From: Chara braunii
Taxonomy: Eukaryota > Streptophyta > Charophyceae > Charales > Characeae
Reading direction: 5' to 3'
Assembly (NCBI GenBank): GCA_003427395.1
Contig: BFEA01000228.1
Location: forward strand, 1,527,597-1,577,616
Length of the DNA: 50,020 bases
In this document: positions 39,573 through 49,941 of the stretch, one piece after another
How positions within the stretch are numbered: position 1 is the stretch's first letter
How the letters are laid out: each line of letters opens with the position of its first letter
Translations under genes and position numbers: made by a program
Notes under the pieces: model-generated
The model's database searches: none
The model's input: the letters and a program-made list of their open reading frames with translations, nothing else
Told to the model about the DNA's origin: nothing

Positions 39573-39868
39573 CTTTTTCCATCGGCCGAAAGCGGTTGAG
39601 TGGCAAAAATGGAAAATGCAACGATCGGCGCGACACTCATTTGGGGGTCTAAAATTTTTTATTTCATTTTTCTGATATTTTTTTGGATAGATCACCAACC
39701 TAATCTACAGGATATCCAATTTTCAGAAATTTTCGTTAGTTCTCTGATTGTGAAAATCGCCAAAGTTGGCGCTCGAAAATTGCGGGACTGGCCCCGCTTG
39801 CACCCGCCGGTCACGACCCTACCATTCTCTGCGGCCCTAACTCCCCGGAAATCCGACTTTAGGCCGGC
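39573..39868. mobile_element. Small element inserted in LINE copy 2
   Basis: 296 bp flanked by a perfect 7-bp direct repeat GGGGGTA (39566-39572 and 39869-39875). Imperfect inverted repeats lie close to the ends: CATCGGCCGAAAGCGG on the left and CCGACTTTAGGCCGGCG on the right. LINE protein reading stops at the left border and resumes at the right (LFRNELLIDKEGHLWTL). The interior resembles the internal repeats of the MITE at 28803 (CTAATCTACAG..TTTTCAG...AAAATCGCCAAAG), so both may be of one superfamily. Confidence 0.6.
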
Positions 39869-39879
39869 GGGGGTAGCGG

Positions 39880-41230
39880 TGGTTTAAGACAACCCCTGTT
39901 CCGGAACGAACTCCTGATAGACAAAGAAGGGCATTTATGGACCCTAACGGGAAATGACAAAATATGTAAAACATGGGTAGAAAATGGTATACGGAAAATA
40001 GAACACTTATGGGACGAGGAAACCAGAGGATGGAGATTGGAAGAAGGAACTAAGGATAGCACCAAAGGGTCATCATAATCTCAAGAAAAATTTGGAGGAC
40101 CTAATAAACAATATCCCCATAGAATGGAGATGATCACCGAGAAAGAATAAATCATGGAAAAAAGGAGACTGGGCAACATTGAAAAAACAAGACAATCCAT
40201 CAATAGCCTCCACTTCAAATACAGATCAAGGACGGATCCAAACCTAGCAACCTTTGGAGTACGCGAACTAGAGATAACAGCCAGAACCATCATAATGGTA
40301 AGAGAGAAGAATTAGAGAGCTTGAAATCCAATACCAATGACCTGAGAAAGGTAAGAGAACTAAAAACTGATCAAAAGCGACCAGGAAAAAGAGAAAGCAA
40401 AAACAAAGAAATGATACGGTTATTTAGACCTAATAAAGACATTACAGAATTAGAATTAGACCCAGGCGAATGGGGATGGTATGAGGATAGAGGGAGAGGC
40501 CAAGCTAAAACATGGAAGGCCCTACACGAATACATAGTGAAAACAGGCTACAAATCCAAGAATAAGGCAACAAACCCAGACCGGGTTATCATGGAGAGAT
40601 GAGAAAAACACTTGCACACAGACCCCAACTGGCTGCAAACCATTCCATGGTCACAGTACGCATCAATCCAACCACAAAGAGTAAGAAGCCTGCAATGGCT
40701 AATCTTGTACCTAGCAGTTCCAATTAATGCATGGCTCGACAAGTGTCAGAAGAAAGAGGATAAAACAGAATTTTCCTCTCATTGCAAAATGTGTACGAAA
40801 AACCAACCAGAAACCCAAACCCACTGTTTAATAGATTGCCGACACGCACAAGCCCTTTGAGCCAAATGTCCAAAAGCTTGGCATCATCTTTCAAAAAGGG
40901 AATTTCTGAAGAATCAATTCTTCCTCCTCACAACAATTGACAGGGATGGCATGGTCACACACGAAAACAAACAGATACTAGAACTGCTTAGGAAGACAAC
41001 TTTGTGGGTCATTTGGAGAACCAGATGCAGTAGAACCATAGGGAAAAAGATAATCACAGCAAATTAGTCATGGGAAGAGCAAAAAGAGTTAGAAAATACA
41101 AAGAAAGACAAAATCCAAAAGGAATTCGAGGAGGAATGGTCGAAGCCCAAGGAGGCTAGTTACAAGTACCAAAGAGAATAGGTAATCAGACTATTACACA
41201 AGAGGCAAGATAGTACAGGCTAACTTACGC
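39880..41230 (+). pseudogene. LINE copy 2 C-terminal domain with zinc-finger-like motif
   Basis: Resumes behind the inserted element. 40612-40860 reads ITRY-free, basic, Trp-rich sequence ending in SSHCKMCTKNQPETQTHCLI and DCRHAQAL, a C-x2-C...H-C-x3-C arrangement like the zinc-binding module at the end of plant LINE ORF2 proteins. After it come WVIWRTRCSRTIGKKI and a Lys/Glu-rich tail, then the 3' UTR. Frames are broken at many places. Confidence 0.6.
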
Positions 41231-41384
41231 ACGGGTGAAGGGGGGTACATCCTTCCGCTGCTGGCACCCAAATCATAAGAGAGGAGATCTTGAAGGTTTG
41301 CTCGTTCCACGATGCAAGAGCAGGCGGCTTCCCCTGACTGCTGGGCAATCTGCCGAATGCTACATCCTACTCGCTGGCCGCTAG

Positions 41385-42310
41385 GTGGCCAAACAAAGGG
41401 AGCTTGAATCAGCCTTGGCAGTGGTGGAAAGGATTCTCATAGCGCACCCTGGGATTCAGTGCTATGAGGAGGCCCTGGTGGCAGCGAAACTCAGGCTGGC
41501 GGAATGGCAGAATTGGAGGACAGAAGGCACACGTCTCAAAGCACGCGTCAGGGAGCTGGACAAGGGAGAAAAGATGGCAAAATACTTCTTCCAGAAACTA
41601 AAAGCCAACTCCATAAGCTAATCCTCCAGCTGAGACAGGGAGATGCTTTATTTTCAGATCCTGCTGAAATGCTGGCCATAGCTGCGGACTTCTGCACACA
41701 TCAACGGAGGGCAGACTCCCGCTGGCACAAGTACGAGAGGCAAGACACAATATTCTGTTTCACCTGGACAGAACTCTGTCCAATGATCACACAGCTGAGC
41801 TGGACAAACCCATCACCGCAGAGGAGGTCCGTGAGGCTCTACATTCGCTCTTGCTCCAACCCAACAAGACCCCGGGCAGGGATGGGCTGTCCAATGAATT
41901 TTGGCAAGCTTACTGATCAATCTTTGAAAACAAGTATATCGAGTATATGCAATCCTGCAAGAAGCTGAGCAAGCGGAGGGCTTGGGCAAGTACATCAGCA
42001 CCAGGGTTGTGACTCTACTATACAAGAAAGGAGACCCTACCGATATCAATAATTACAGACCGATTACACTGCTGACGGTCGCCTACAAAATATTGGCCAG
42101 GTGTTGGCTGACAGACTCAGTAAGATAACAAACCGATACTTCCACATCGACTACACTGGCTTCATACCGGGCAGATTCATCTTGGACAACGTAATGACTG
42201 TGTCCGAGGCGATACGCTACATCAGCAATAAGCGGCTGAATGCAGCTATCCTGTTCTTCGACTTCGAAGAAGAAGCCTACGATCAGGTTAACTGGAACTT
42301 CCAATAGCAA
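41385..42310 (+). pseudogene. LINE copy 3 linker and RT fingers
   Basis: 41385-41621 reads a helical linker ending LDKGEKMAKYFFQKLKANS, the equivalent of GE..TKFFF. Frame changes follow; ITAEEVREALHSLLLQPNKT (near 41810), a KKGDPTDINNYRPITLLT piece (near 42027) and DYTGFIPGRFILDNVMTVSE (near 42150) are RT motifs 0-2. 42101-42307 ends with ILFFDFEEEAYDQVNW, motif A with one extra Glu from a GAA triplication. Confidence 0.7.
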
Positions 42311-42314
42311 TGCA

Positions 42315-42770
42315 TGGAGGGCCTTGGAGGCTACGGGAGTAGGCCCTAACTTTCGTCAATGGGTGCAAGTCCTGTATAATCACACACATGGCCAAGTGCA
42401 AGTGAACAGGTTCCTTTCAGCGCCCTGCAAAATGGCCAGATCTATGCGTCAGGGTGACCCCTTGGCAGCACCGCTGTTCTTGTTCACGACGCAGGCTGTC
42501 GCCTCCTTCCTCCGAAAGGACCCCTCCATCGACAGGCTCCTCGCAGAGCCTGCCCAGCCAGGCCACCAGGTAACGCTGCCAACCACTTTGCTCTCCGCAG
42601 ACGACCTCACGGCATTGATCCTGGCAACAGACTCCTCCTTTCAAGTGCTCACAAGGGAAATGCAGGCTTTCCATTTGGCCTCAGAAATGAGAATAAACTG
42701 CTGTAAAACACTGGGGTGGTGGATTGCGGACACGCCGCAACCCCCACGCAAGATCATGCCGAAGGCTTTG
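42315..42770 (+). pseudogene. LINE copy 3 RT palm
   Basis: In another frame than motif A: VGPNFRQWVQVLYNHTHGQV, ARSMRQGDPLAAPLFLF (motif B') and TTLLSADDLTALILATDSSF (motif C, with Ser for the usual Phe before ADD), then EMRINCCKT. The second and third catalytic Asp are kept. Confidence 0.75.
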
Positions 42771-45081
42771 ACTGGCAGGATCCCAGGGCAGTGCTGCACT
42801 TTTGAAGGATCAAGCTCACAGACAAGGGCTCAGATCATGCTATGGCCGCAGAGATCCTTATCAAAACGATCGCCAAGATGAATGCCTGGTCAAGTATCTA
42901 CACTTCAGTATTTGGAATTCAATATTTGGAAGGGCGCTGGTTCTGAACGCCTCCATGTTTTTGATGCTCTGGTACGCAGCCGCTATGTGGACCCTTGAGC
43001 AGCAACTCGACAAGAATCTGAGAAGACGTGCGACTGCTTACGTTGTGGACGGGTAACCCAAACAGGCAGCACTTTATTCCCGAGGTAAAGGGGGGATGGG
43101 GATTCTGGACCCGGACAACCAGACCAGAGTGCTGCGAACAAAATGGGTGGTTAAACTGCATAACTCAACATAACCTCCCGTGGACAACATTGGAACTGCA
43201 CAGAATCAGACAGCAGCCCAAAGCTGCTACTCCCCCCAACATGCAAGGCCTGTTTTGAGTTATGTCCAAATCCTGGGCCTCCCGCAGAACAACGTGACCC
43301 CAAGAGGATCAACAGACTCAACTAGGCGACACAAGCTGCCAAGAATACTGGACAGTGGATACAGCTACTGGAAAACTTGAGGGAGATCTTGCCTGCCAAA
43401 GTGCGAATGCCCTCAACCAGAGAGGAAGTTCTCAGACAGCCTTTGTTCTGAAATCAATGGCTCAAAGGAGAGGGGGACAGACCGTGGGCGCTGACAGCAC
43501 GGGACACCAGATGGACTACTTAGCTCCAGAAGGGGGTGTGGCAGGTGCAGCATCTCCGGAACCCGGAGCATAATCGCTGGGCCACTCATAACGAGCTGAG
43601 GGAAGAACTGAAGGGATGTCACAACTTGCAGCAAAACTTGGACATCATGCTGCAATCCGTCCCACGGCAGTGGATGGTATGCTGCAGCGGGCCCCCGGCT
43701 GGAAAGCTGGTGAATGGGCCACCTGGAGGTGGGAGGATCCCCTCACCATGGTGCTATCCTTTATCAAAACGATTGGCACGGGGGAGCCATGGGGACTCTG
43801 CACAATATGCGATATCCAGAAACTGGGATAAACAGTTAGTGGAGTGAACAGAACAACCAGGACACAGGTAGTAGCCAAATTTGTTCTCCTCAGGAAAGTC
43901 CCGTCATTGAGGAGGACGACTACAAAATCTACAGGTTGACCACAACAGTCCAAGACCTCAAATTTCATCCTATGGAATGGGCCTCCGTCCGCCACAGGAG
44001 TGGAACGCTGAGTCAGCATCATAGACGACTACACGCGGCTTGGTTATGGGCCGAGAAGGGCCGTTAGCACACCGGACATACTGATACGGAGGTAGGAAAA
44101 GCATGTTCCAGAAGGCTTGGGGGGAAGGACCACGATTCCGTGGCAGACGGTACTATCAATATTTGTAACACAAGGGTCAGGAGTATGCAGTGACTAACTT
44201 ACACGCTCTGGATGAACACTGCGCTATCTGCCATCAAGGAGTGACAGAGGATGTTATCCACTGCCTGCTCGCTTGCCCACGGGCCGAGCAGCTCTGCACC
44301 GAAACAAGACATTGTGGGCCTCAGTAGCACGGGTGCCACTCCCCTCTGAACCAGGCCCGTTGTTGACCGGCCTTGCGAAACCATCGAGCCAGGAGACTCG
44401 GGAGCGGCTGCTGTACCGAAGACTTAGCCCCTTCACCCTGTGGGCAATCTGGAAGCGGAGGTGCAAGGAGACCATACATAGACGCACAGACTGTAACCCC
44501 AAAGAGGTATGGTTCGGTCTCACCCAAATGTTGCAAGACAAGTATCATTCCGACCGGGCAAAGACCAGGCAACAGATCAAAAGAGATCCCACGGAAAGCC
44601 AGGAAATCACCGACAACTTCAGGCACTGAGTGTTGGGAAGGGGCAAGCTAGGAACCGTCACAGCAGGCATGCTCAGAGTCAACTGTCAGCGACGGCACGG
44701 CAAGAGGCCGACCAGGACCTCATGGACGAAGTCCGCTTGCAGCAGGAGACATCTCAGACTTCAGACATTCGTTTCTACTCGGGATAACCACCCCCGCAGG
44801 ACTTCTGGCGAGGGACACGCAGTAGTTTCACTGTGTGCTACAACATGCCACAAGTAGGCCGGGCAAGAGCCAGCTCGTGGAGTGCCCCGGGGTCCCCTGG
44901 GGTGCCCTGCCACCGCAGGTCAGGGGAAAGGATGTCAGCTGAGGGTTTTAGCAGACGTACGTCAGGAAGTGATAGAGGAACAGGAAAGGGAGGGCAGGGG
45001 GAAGGTGTACTGAAGCATATAAGCATGGAAGGGAGAAGAAGATGGTCTTTAAAGACAGATGAGCTGATAGCAAAAGGCTAA
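42771..45081 (+). pseudogene. LINE copy 3 C-terminal domain
   Basis: Degenerate reading with KGGWGFW/GILDPDNQTRVL (near 43090), EEDDYKIYRLTTTVQDLKFH (near 43908) and a zinc-finger-like EHCAICHQGVTEDVIHCLLA followed by CPRAEQL (44213-44293), the same arrangement as in copy 2. 44833-45081 is an open Gly/Arg/Ser-rich tail. Multiple stops and shifts. Confidence 0.6.
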
Positions 45082-45110
45082 CTGAGGCAGGGGTGATGAG
45101 GGGAGGTACA

Positions 45111-46549
45111 TCCTTCCCAGTTTGGAAGTAATCAATGTTGCCCACTCCGGCCTCTCCACCACAAAGGGGAGAAGCGTTGGAGTCAAAGGTGTTTTAACTT
45201 TTAATTGTATTGAACCTCCCCACATAGTGGGGATCCAACTAAATATCTTGATTCCAATTGGCACCACTATAATCATGGTTGCTGTGGTGAAACAAGCTCA
45301 GGTCAATTCAACCACTACCGTCTTCCCCCGAACATAACGCACCCTAAAAAGGAACGTATACAAGCTATATTTCCGGCCAGATACAGCCAAAATAAGGGTG
45401 CGTTGTGTTCGGGGGAAGACGGTAGTTTCCTAATGGCATCGGACTATGTCGTCAACCAGAGAGATAGAATGGTTGCTGGGCATATAGCCTCTGAGGATCC
45501 TACTCGTTGTAATCAGCGATTCCAAATATTCAATGTCATGACTCGTGACAATTTCACTACAACTTCGGTTTCCTGCTGATTGCCCCGAATCTTGGATTGT
45601 TCCTCAGTGTGAGAATTCGGAGGACCAAGATTCATAGGGGTTCCTAGCAAATAGACCAGTGGTAAGAGAGAACTTTACAGCTCCCCCCGACTCTGAAGAA
45701 TCTACGTCTAGACCTACAGTGAACAGGTGATGCCTTTCTCTGCCGGTGGAATAGGAACTGCCGGACTGATGCTCCCCAGAATGGATATGGAGCCAGAGCG
45801 ACAAGGCTCTGTTTTCGTTTTGAAAAAACAAACAAACAAACGAACAAACAAACAACCAAACCAAACCAAACCAAAACAAAACAAATCTGCAAAAAACATG
45901 ACTGGCCCTGGGCCTGACAGGGAAAGGCTCTCGCAGGGCAGTGTCACGCAACACCCTAAGAGGACATGTGGAGGCTGCACCCAACCAACAGGTGGGCGAT
46001 ACTGGGCAGGGGTCAGCCGGCAGTGTCAGGAGCAAGCGTCATACGATCGACCAGTTGCTGCACCTCCTCCGATCCCCCCTCTCCCTACGGACATCAGCAA
46101 TATCTGCTTGTACCACAGGCTCACTCGAGCCTGATTTGACAAGGCTACCTACCAAGGTTCATGAGCCTGCAACTGCGCCTTTTCAAAGTGCCCTGTCGCA
46201 TTCACTACCGGCCCAGGCCCGATGGAAAAGCTTTTCCTGCGCATACTGGTAAGAGCACTACTCAGGTTCTTGTGAACTGGTGGTTTAATGCCAATCAGGG
46301 GAGGGTGCATACTACCTCTACATGGCAGGCACTGATATTCTATCAAACATTAGCTCCGTCCGTATAGTGGTTCTGACATTATTTATGAAGCCTGGTAATT
46401 GCCCCAACATATATATATATGTCTATATATTGTCACATAACTATGAACTAAAAGAGCGCACTTTGCAAAACAAATGGCAGAAACAAAAAAATAAAAAAAC
46501 AAGACAAACATGAAGGGAAACCATTCATATATATATATATTAGGGTTCA
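45111..46549. other. Noncoding flank with A-rich and TA-rich simple repeats
   Basis: It contains the small inverted-repeat element at 45315-45425, an (AAAC)n-like run at 45823-45886 and (TA)n runs near 46409 and 46527. Open frames on both strands around 45604-46252 are not recognised and are probably fortuitous. Confidence 0.45.
45315..45425. mobile_element. 111-bp inverted-repeat element (tiny MITE)
   Basis: 31-base terminal inverted repeats, 45315-45345 and 45395-45425, differ at one base: the left starts CTACCGTCTTCCCCCGAACA. The centre is 49 bases of AT-rich DNA. TA at 45316-45317 and 45423-45424 could be the target duplication, which would suit a Tc1/mariner (Stowaway-like) MITE. It would fold into an almost perfect hairpin. 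Confidence 0.8.
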
Positions 46550-46554
46550 GCCTC

Positions 46555-46591
46555 CTGATGAGTCGGTGAAACTCCGACGAAACAGTTCGTC
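46555..46591 (+). ncRNA. Hammerhead ribozyme-like motif 1
   Basis: CTGATGA, then a perfect 5-bp stem II (GTCGG / CCGAC, loop TGAAACT), then GAAA, a very short stem III, and GTC as cleavage triplet. This is the conserved hammerhead core in the form with tiny helix III known from Penelope-like retroelements. I could not find a convincing stem I. Confidence 0.5.
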
Positions 46592-46692
46592 ACAGCCCCT
46601 CGTTTGTTGTCCTCTTCTCTCTCTCTGCCTACGGTTTACCGGGCAGTTCTATTTGTGACGATATATATAAATATATATATATATATTGTCTT

Positions 46693-46729
46693 CTGATGAG
46701 TCAGTGAAACTCCTACGAAACAGTTTGTC
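46693..46729 (+). ncRNA. Hammerhead ribozyme-like motif 2
   Basis: CTGATGA and CGAAAC with GTC kept. Stem II is weakened (GTCAG / CTCCTAC), while stem III improves to three pairs (ACA / TGT around GTT). Probably less active than motif 1. Confidence 0.4.
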
Positions 46730-46830
46730 GCAGCCTGTCGTTTGTTGTCCTCTTCTCTCTCTCTGCCTACGGTTTACCGGGCAGTTCTATTTGTGACGAT
46801 ATATATAAATATATATATATATATTGTCTT

Positions 46831-46867
46831 CTGATGAGTCAGTGAAACTCCTACGAAACAGTTTGTC
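46831..46867 (+). ncRNA. Hammerhead ribozyme-like motif 3
   Basis: Same core sequence as motif 2 with identical changes in stem II, so units 2 and 3 are a recent duplication. Confidence 0.4.
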
Positions 46868-46940
46868 GCAGCCTGTCGTTTGTTGTCCTCTTCTCTGTCT
46901 CTGCCTACATTTTACCGGGCAGCTCTGTTTGACGATATAT

Positions 46941-47329
46941 ATCACGACTTCGCTAGCACCCTGCTACGGTTTTCTCCGGTCAGGTCGAGCGGCAGTGGTC
47001 GGTGCTGTCACTACGCGGCCATGCTGTGCCTCTAGTGCCAGCGGCGTGTCTGGAGTGTATTTTTTGGCTGTGACAGACCTTTCTTTGTTTCGTGGGTGTT
47101 TTGCTTGCTTGTGATGGGGTGTGAACCGACAGTCTGTAGAGTTTTCCATCTGGTGAGGGTGAGTGAAAGTCTGCTTTGATTTTCCTCACAGGAACCTTGA
47201 GGGCAGTGGTTGGTGGTCCCCACCACCTCAGAGGGGTATCAGTTGTGATTGCAGTCGTTGATGCTTAACCACAGCCGGGGGTCAGGTGGATTATCACTTA
47301 CAGTGTAATCAGTTAGGGGATTCTGCAGA
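46941..47329. other. Unique spacer between motif 3 and degenerate motif 4
   Basis: About 390 bases with no open frame I can support and no repeat. It may be the body of a small element framed by the motif repeats. Confidence 0.4.
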
Positions 47330-47440
47330 CTATTGAGGGTTCGGTGAAGCTCCGACAAAACAGTTTGTCACAGCCCCTCCCTCGTTTCTTGTCCTCTTCT
47401 CCCTCTTGGCCTACGGTTTACCGTAGGCAGCTCCGTTTGA
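47330..47440 (+). repeat. Degenerate fourth monomer of the hammerhead-like array
   Basis: TTCGGTGAAGCTCCGA keeps stem II, and AACAGTTTGTC is kept, but CTGATGA has become CTATTGA and CGAAAC has become CAAAAC, so the catalytic core is lost. It also carries a perfect hairpin GCCTACGG-TTTA-CCGTAGGC (about 47409-47428) that is imperfect in the other units. Confidence 0.65.
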
Positions 47441-48220
47441 CTCTCTCTCTCTATATATATTTTTATGTTTTTTTTTTAATTCAAAAGGAAAGAAGGACCA
47501 GGTGGCACTGATTAGAGGTTTGGCCCCATTGTCTTTTTCAGGGCTTGAACCAGACCAGGTACTGGGTTGGGAGAGTGCTGAGGTGTGTTGGCCCTGATAG
47601 GTTGGGGCAACTTGGGTGGGAATAGGTTCAAAGGTACTGTTGTAGGCCCTAGTCTTTTTTCTTCAAAGAGTTTTGTCGCTACACACAAGGGGGGAAGGGC
47701 TGGAGGGTGGGTTGGGGGATACAGAGGAGTGGGGTGTGCAAAATGCAGCCTGACAGTGAAGGGCACCGATTGAGTGTTCTTAATATGTCCCATGATAGAG
47801 GTACCCCTGGTGCTTTTCTTTTTTGTTTTTGTTTCTTCTAGTCTTTCCCCCTCTTCCCTCCCTGTCTTGAAAAACACCATGATAGATCTGGAAGAGAGGC
47901 CCTCAGCAGGTAGCAAGTCAAAAGTCAGACTATAACCACAACTCACAGTTAGTTCACATGATATACACATCACCACTCACAAGATAAGGGTAGAACCAAG
48001 GCATGGTGAAAAGCTGTCAATATAGAAAACTCTATTCGAGAAAGTTGGTATCATAGCAGGCCTAGAGCTTTTAGATCTTACCTTGGCCAGAGCAAGCTAC
48101 ACTCAGAAGATACCGGAAGCAGAACAGTCTAGCACACTGGTAATAGTTCGCATCTATAACTGTGATTACATTTTCAGATGATACACACAATCTCACAATC
48201 AGATGGAAAGCAATCTGGGG

Positions 48221-48223
<3 letters not shown>
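47441..48223. other. Noncoding DNA, no recognised gene
   Basis: An open frame on the minus strand (47512-47976, 154 codons) is Pro-rich in its second half and shows no domain. TA and T runs near 47450. Nothing else is supported. Confidence 0.4.
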
Positions 48224-48299
<76 letters not shown>

Positions 48300-48341
48300 T
48301 GTGTGCTGTCTCTTATACACATCTAGATGTGTATAAGAGAC

Positions 48342-48413
<72 letters not shown>
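48224..48413. repeat. (GA)n microsatellite interrupted by adapter sequence
   Basis: GA dinucleotides on both sides of a short GTGTGTG and the 38-base adapter junction at 48306-48343. The array length in the genome is unknown because the adapter shows that unrelated ends were joined here. Confidence 0.95.
48306..48343. other. Nextera mosaic-end junction (sequencing artefact)
   Basis: CTGTCTCTTATACACATCT at 48306-48324 is followed by its reverse complement at 48325-48343. This is the Tn5 mosaic-end junction of Nextera mate-pair libraries, not genomic DNA. It gives the false peptides SYTHLDVYKRQ (+) and MCIRDS (-), known from contaminated entries. Confidence 0.97.
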
Positions 48414-48415
<2 letters not shown>

Positions 48416-49938
48416 CTAGCCCATCATGCGGGGGGTAAGACTAATAAGGACTCACCTTTTCCTCGTGGACTGTCTTGACTGCATGCAGCCATCCTTTTCA
48501 TCAGATTCATGTGACTTCGCTAGGACATCTGGTTGGTAAGCAGCACCTTCAAGGCTTCAACCTTTTTCTTCCTCTTTTTCTTCCTTTTTATTTCCGTACG
48601 TGCCTTCGCTAGAATCTGACGACGTTGAGTGCTAAGTTGTACTGATTACGAAGTAGATACCAAGCAGCGATACCTACTTTCTTTTCCTGTTCGTGAGGGA
48701 TAGTTGCTCTCACTGCTCCACACTTGTTGGTATAGCTGCTCTCACGGCTCTTCACTCTTGCGCGTCCTCAAGCTTTCTGCCCTTTAGCAGCCTTCCATGA
48801 TCCTCGCATTGGGCTCCGTTTGTTTCCGTTTGCTCATATGCCTCATTTTGAGGCAGAAGATGAAAGAGGATGATGGATTTCCAGCTTGTGCCAGGTGTCA
48901 GGAGCCGGGGTACTGCTCCCCGCATAGAGCAGAGTTGAGTAAAAAAAAAAAAAGAGGCTGGGATCCACTAGGGAGAAGTCGGGAGGCCGGGAATCCAACC
49001 CATAATCCTTAGCGTCCCATGCTGAGAAAATTGCATATATGTGAGGAAAAATTGAGAGAAAAATACATACGCTGTACCCCGATGAGGAGAAGACAGCCTT
49101 TTTTTTTTTTTAACAAAAACAAAAACAAAAGAGGATGATGGAAGCACAAAGCCAGAGAGATGAAGAGGCAGAAACCGTGAGAGAAAAAAAAAAAAAAACC
49201 TGGGAGAGACAAGGNGGGGGGGGAAGGGTTGGGAAGCACCTGCAGGGAATGACCAAGTAAAGAAGATTTGCCAATGGAATAGGAACTGGACTGACACGGC
49301 CCAGAAGAAAAAAAAAGAAAAAAAACGATGACGAAAAGAAGAGGAGGGTTGATGGTTTGGGTGCAGGGATAAAGGGAAGAAGAAATTACGGAGGAAGGAG
49401 AGGATGGTAAGATGGAGAAGACAGAAGACAGGAGAAGGGGGAGAGGGATGAGTTAGCTGTGAAGGACTGCAGGTGCTCGAACAGGCCTGACGAGCTTGCC
49501 GGACCAAGTGGGGTGACGGATTGGCCTGCGTAGCACTTGCAGACTGTGCATGCGAGATCAGCACGACTTATGATGGTAGCGAGAGTGGATGCAAAGCAGG
49601 CATTACAGTGGGCGATCGTGGATGTGGAGGCGGGGGAGGAAGGAGCGATAAGGAGGAGGATAACATGCAGAGGAGAGGGAATTACATGGGGTAGCGGCAG
49701 TGCAGCAGCAAGTAAGGGACAGGGGTAAAGATGAAAAGGGTGGTGAGATAGAACACAGAACACTTCATCAGCAAGATGTGATAGATAGGTAGGAATGGCT
49801 TCTCATGAAAAGTAGAGGCCCATCCAGACTCACTACCCAGTCCCACTCTAGGAGAAACTGGCCAATTGTTAATCGATGCTGGAAAAGGGAAACAAAACAG
49901 AATGACCAAACAACATGCACGGTTTTCAACTCAAGTGT

Positions 49939-49941
<3 letters not shown>
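48414..49941. other. Low-complexity noncoding DNA, no recognised gene
   Basis: Mixed composition with A runs (48940-48953, 49184-49198), T run (49099-49110), G run with N at 49215, and A/G-rich stretches. Open frames 48797-49012 (+), 48968-49564 (-), 49386-49763 (-) and 49537-49728 (+) show no domain. No gene is called. Confidence 0.45.

Larger units (their letters stand above)
38263..41280 (+). mobile_element. LINE copy 2, 5'-truncated
   Basis: Begins inside the reverse transcriptase directly after the poly(A) of copy 1 and runs to a GGTGAAGGGGGGTACATCCTTCC ending at about 41258, which copy 3 shares. It lacks endonuclease and ORF1, as usual for incomplete target-primed insertion. A 296-bp element interrupts it at 39573-39868. 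Confidence 0.65.
41285..45110 (+). mobile_element. LINE copy 3, 5'-truncated, GC-richer family
   Basis: Begins in the linker before RT, close behind the 3' end of copy 2, and ends at GGGGTGATGAGGGGAGGTACATCCTTCC (to about 45117), similar to the end of copy 2. Protein motifs are related to copy 2 but clearly diverged, and codon use is richer in GC, so it is another family of the same clade. Confidence 0.6.
46550..46940 (+). repeat. 138-bp tandem monomers with hammerhead-like cores
   Basis: Three direct repeats with an exact period of 138 bases (cores start at 46555, 46693, 46831). Each has a hammerhead-like core, a pyrimidine-rich stretch (TTGTCCTCTTCTC), a small hairpin (TGCC...GGGCA) and a (TA)n tract. 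The TA tract in units 1-2 can pair as GACGATATATATA / TATATATATTGTC just before the next core. Confidence 0.85.

Noticed and set aside
45604-46035. Minus-strand 143-codon frame with a Phe/Val/Cys-rich hydrophobic stretch
   Set aside because: The hydrophobic part is translation of an (AAAC)n simple repeat.
46550-46940. CRISPR-like array
   Set aside because: The repeats are 138-bp contiguous monomers without spacers, in a eukaryotic retroelement context.
48203-48478. Open frame of 91 codons across the (GA)n tract
   Set aside because: It is only GA dinucleotides and Nextera adapter sequence.
48950-49020. tRNA-like B box (GGTTGGATTCCC on the minus strand) before a T run, as a SINE
   Set aside because: The B box departs from consensus at a key base, no A box was found at the right distance, and no target duplication is visible.
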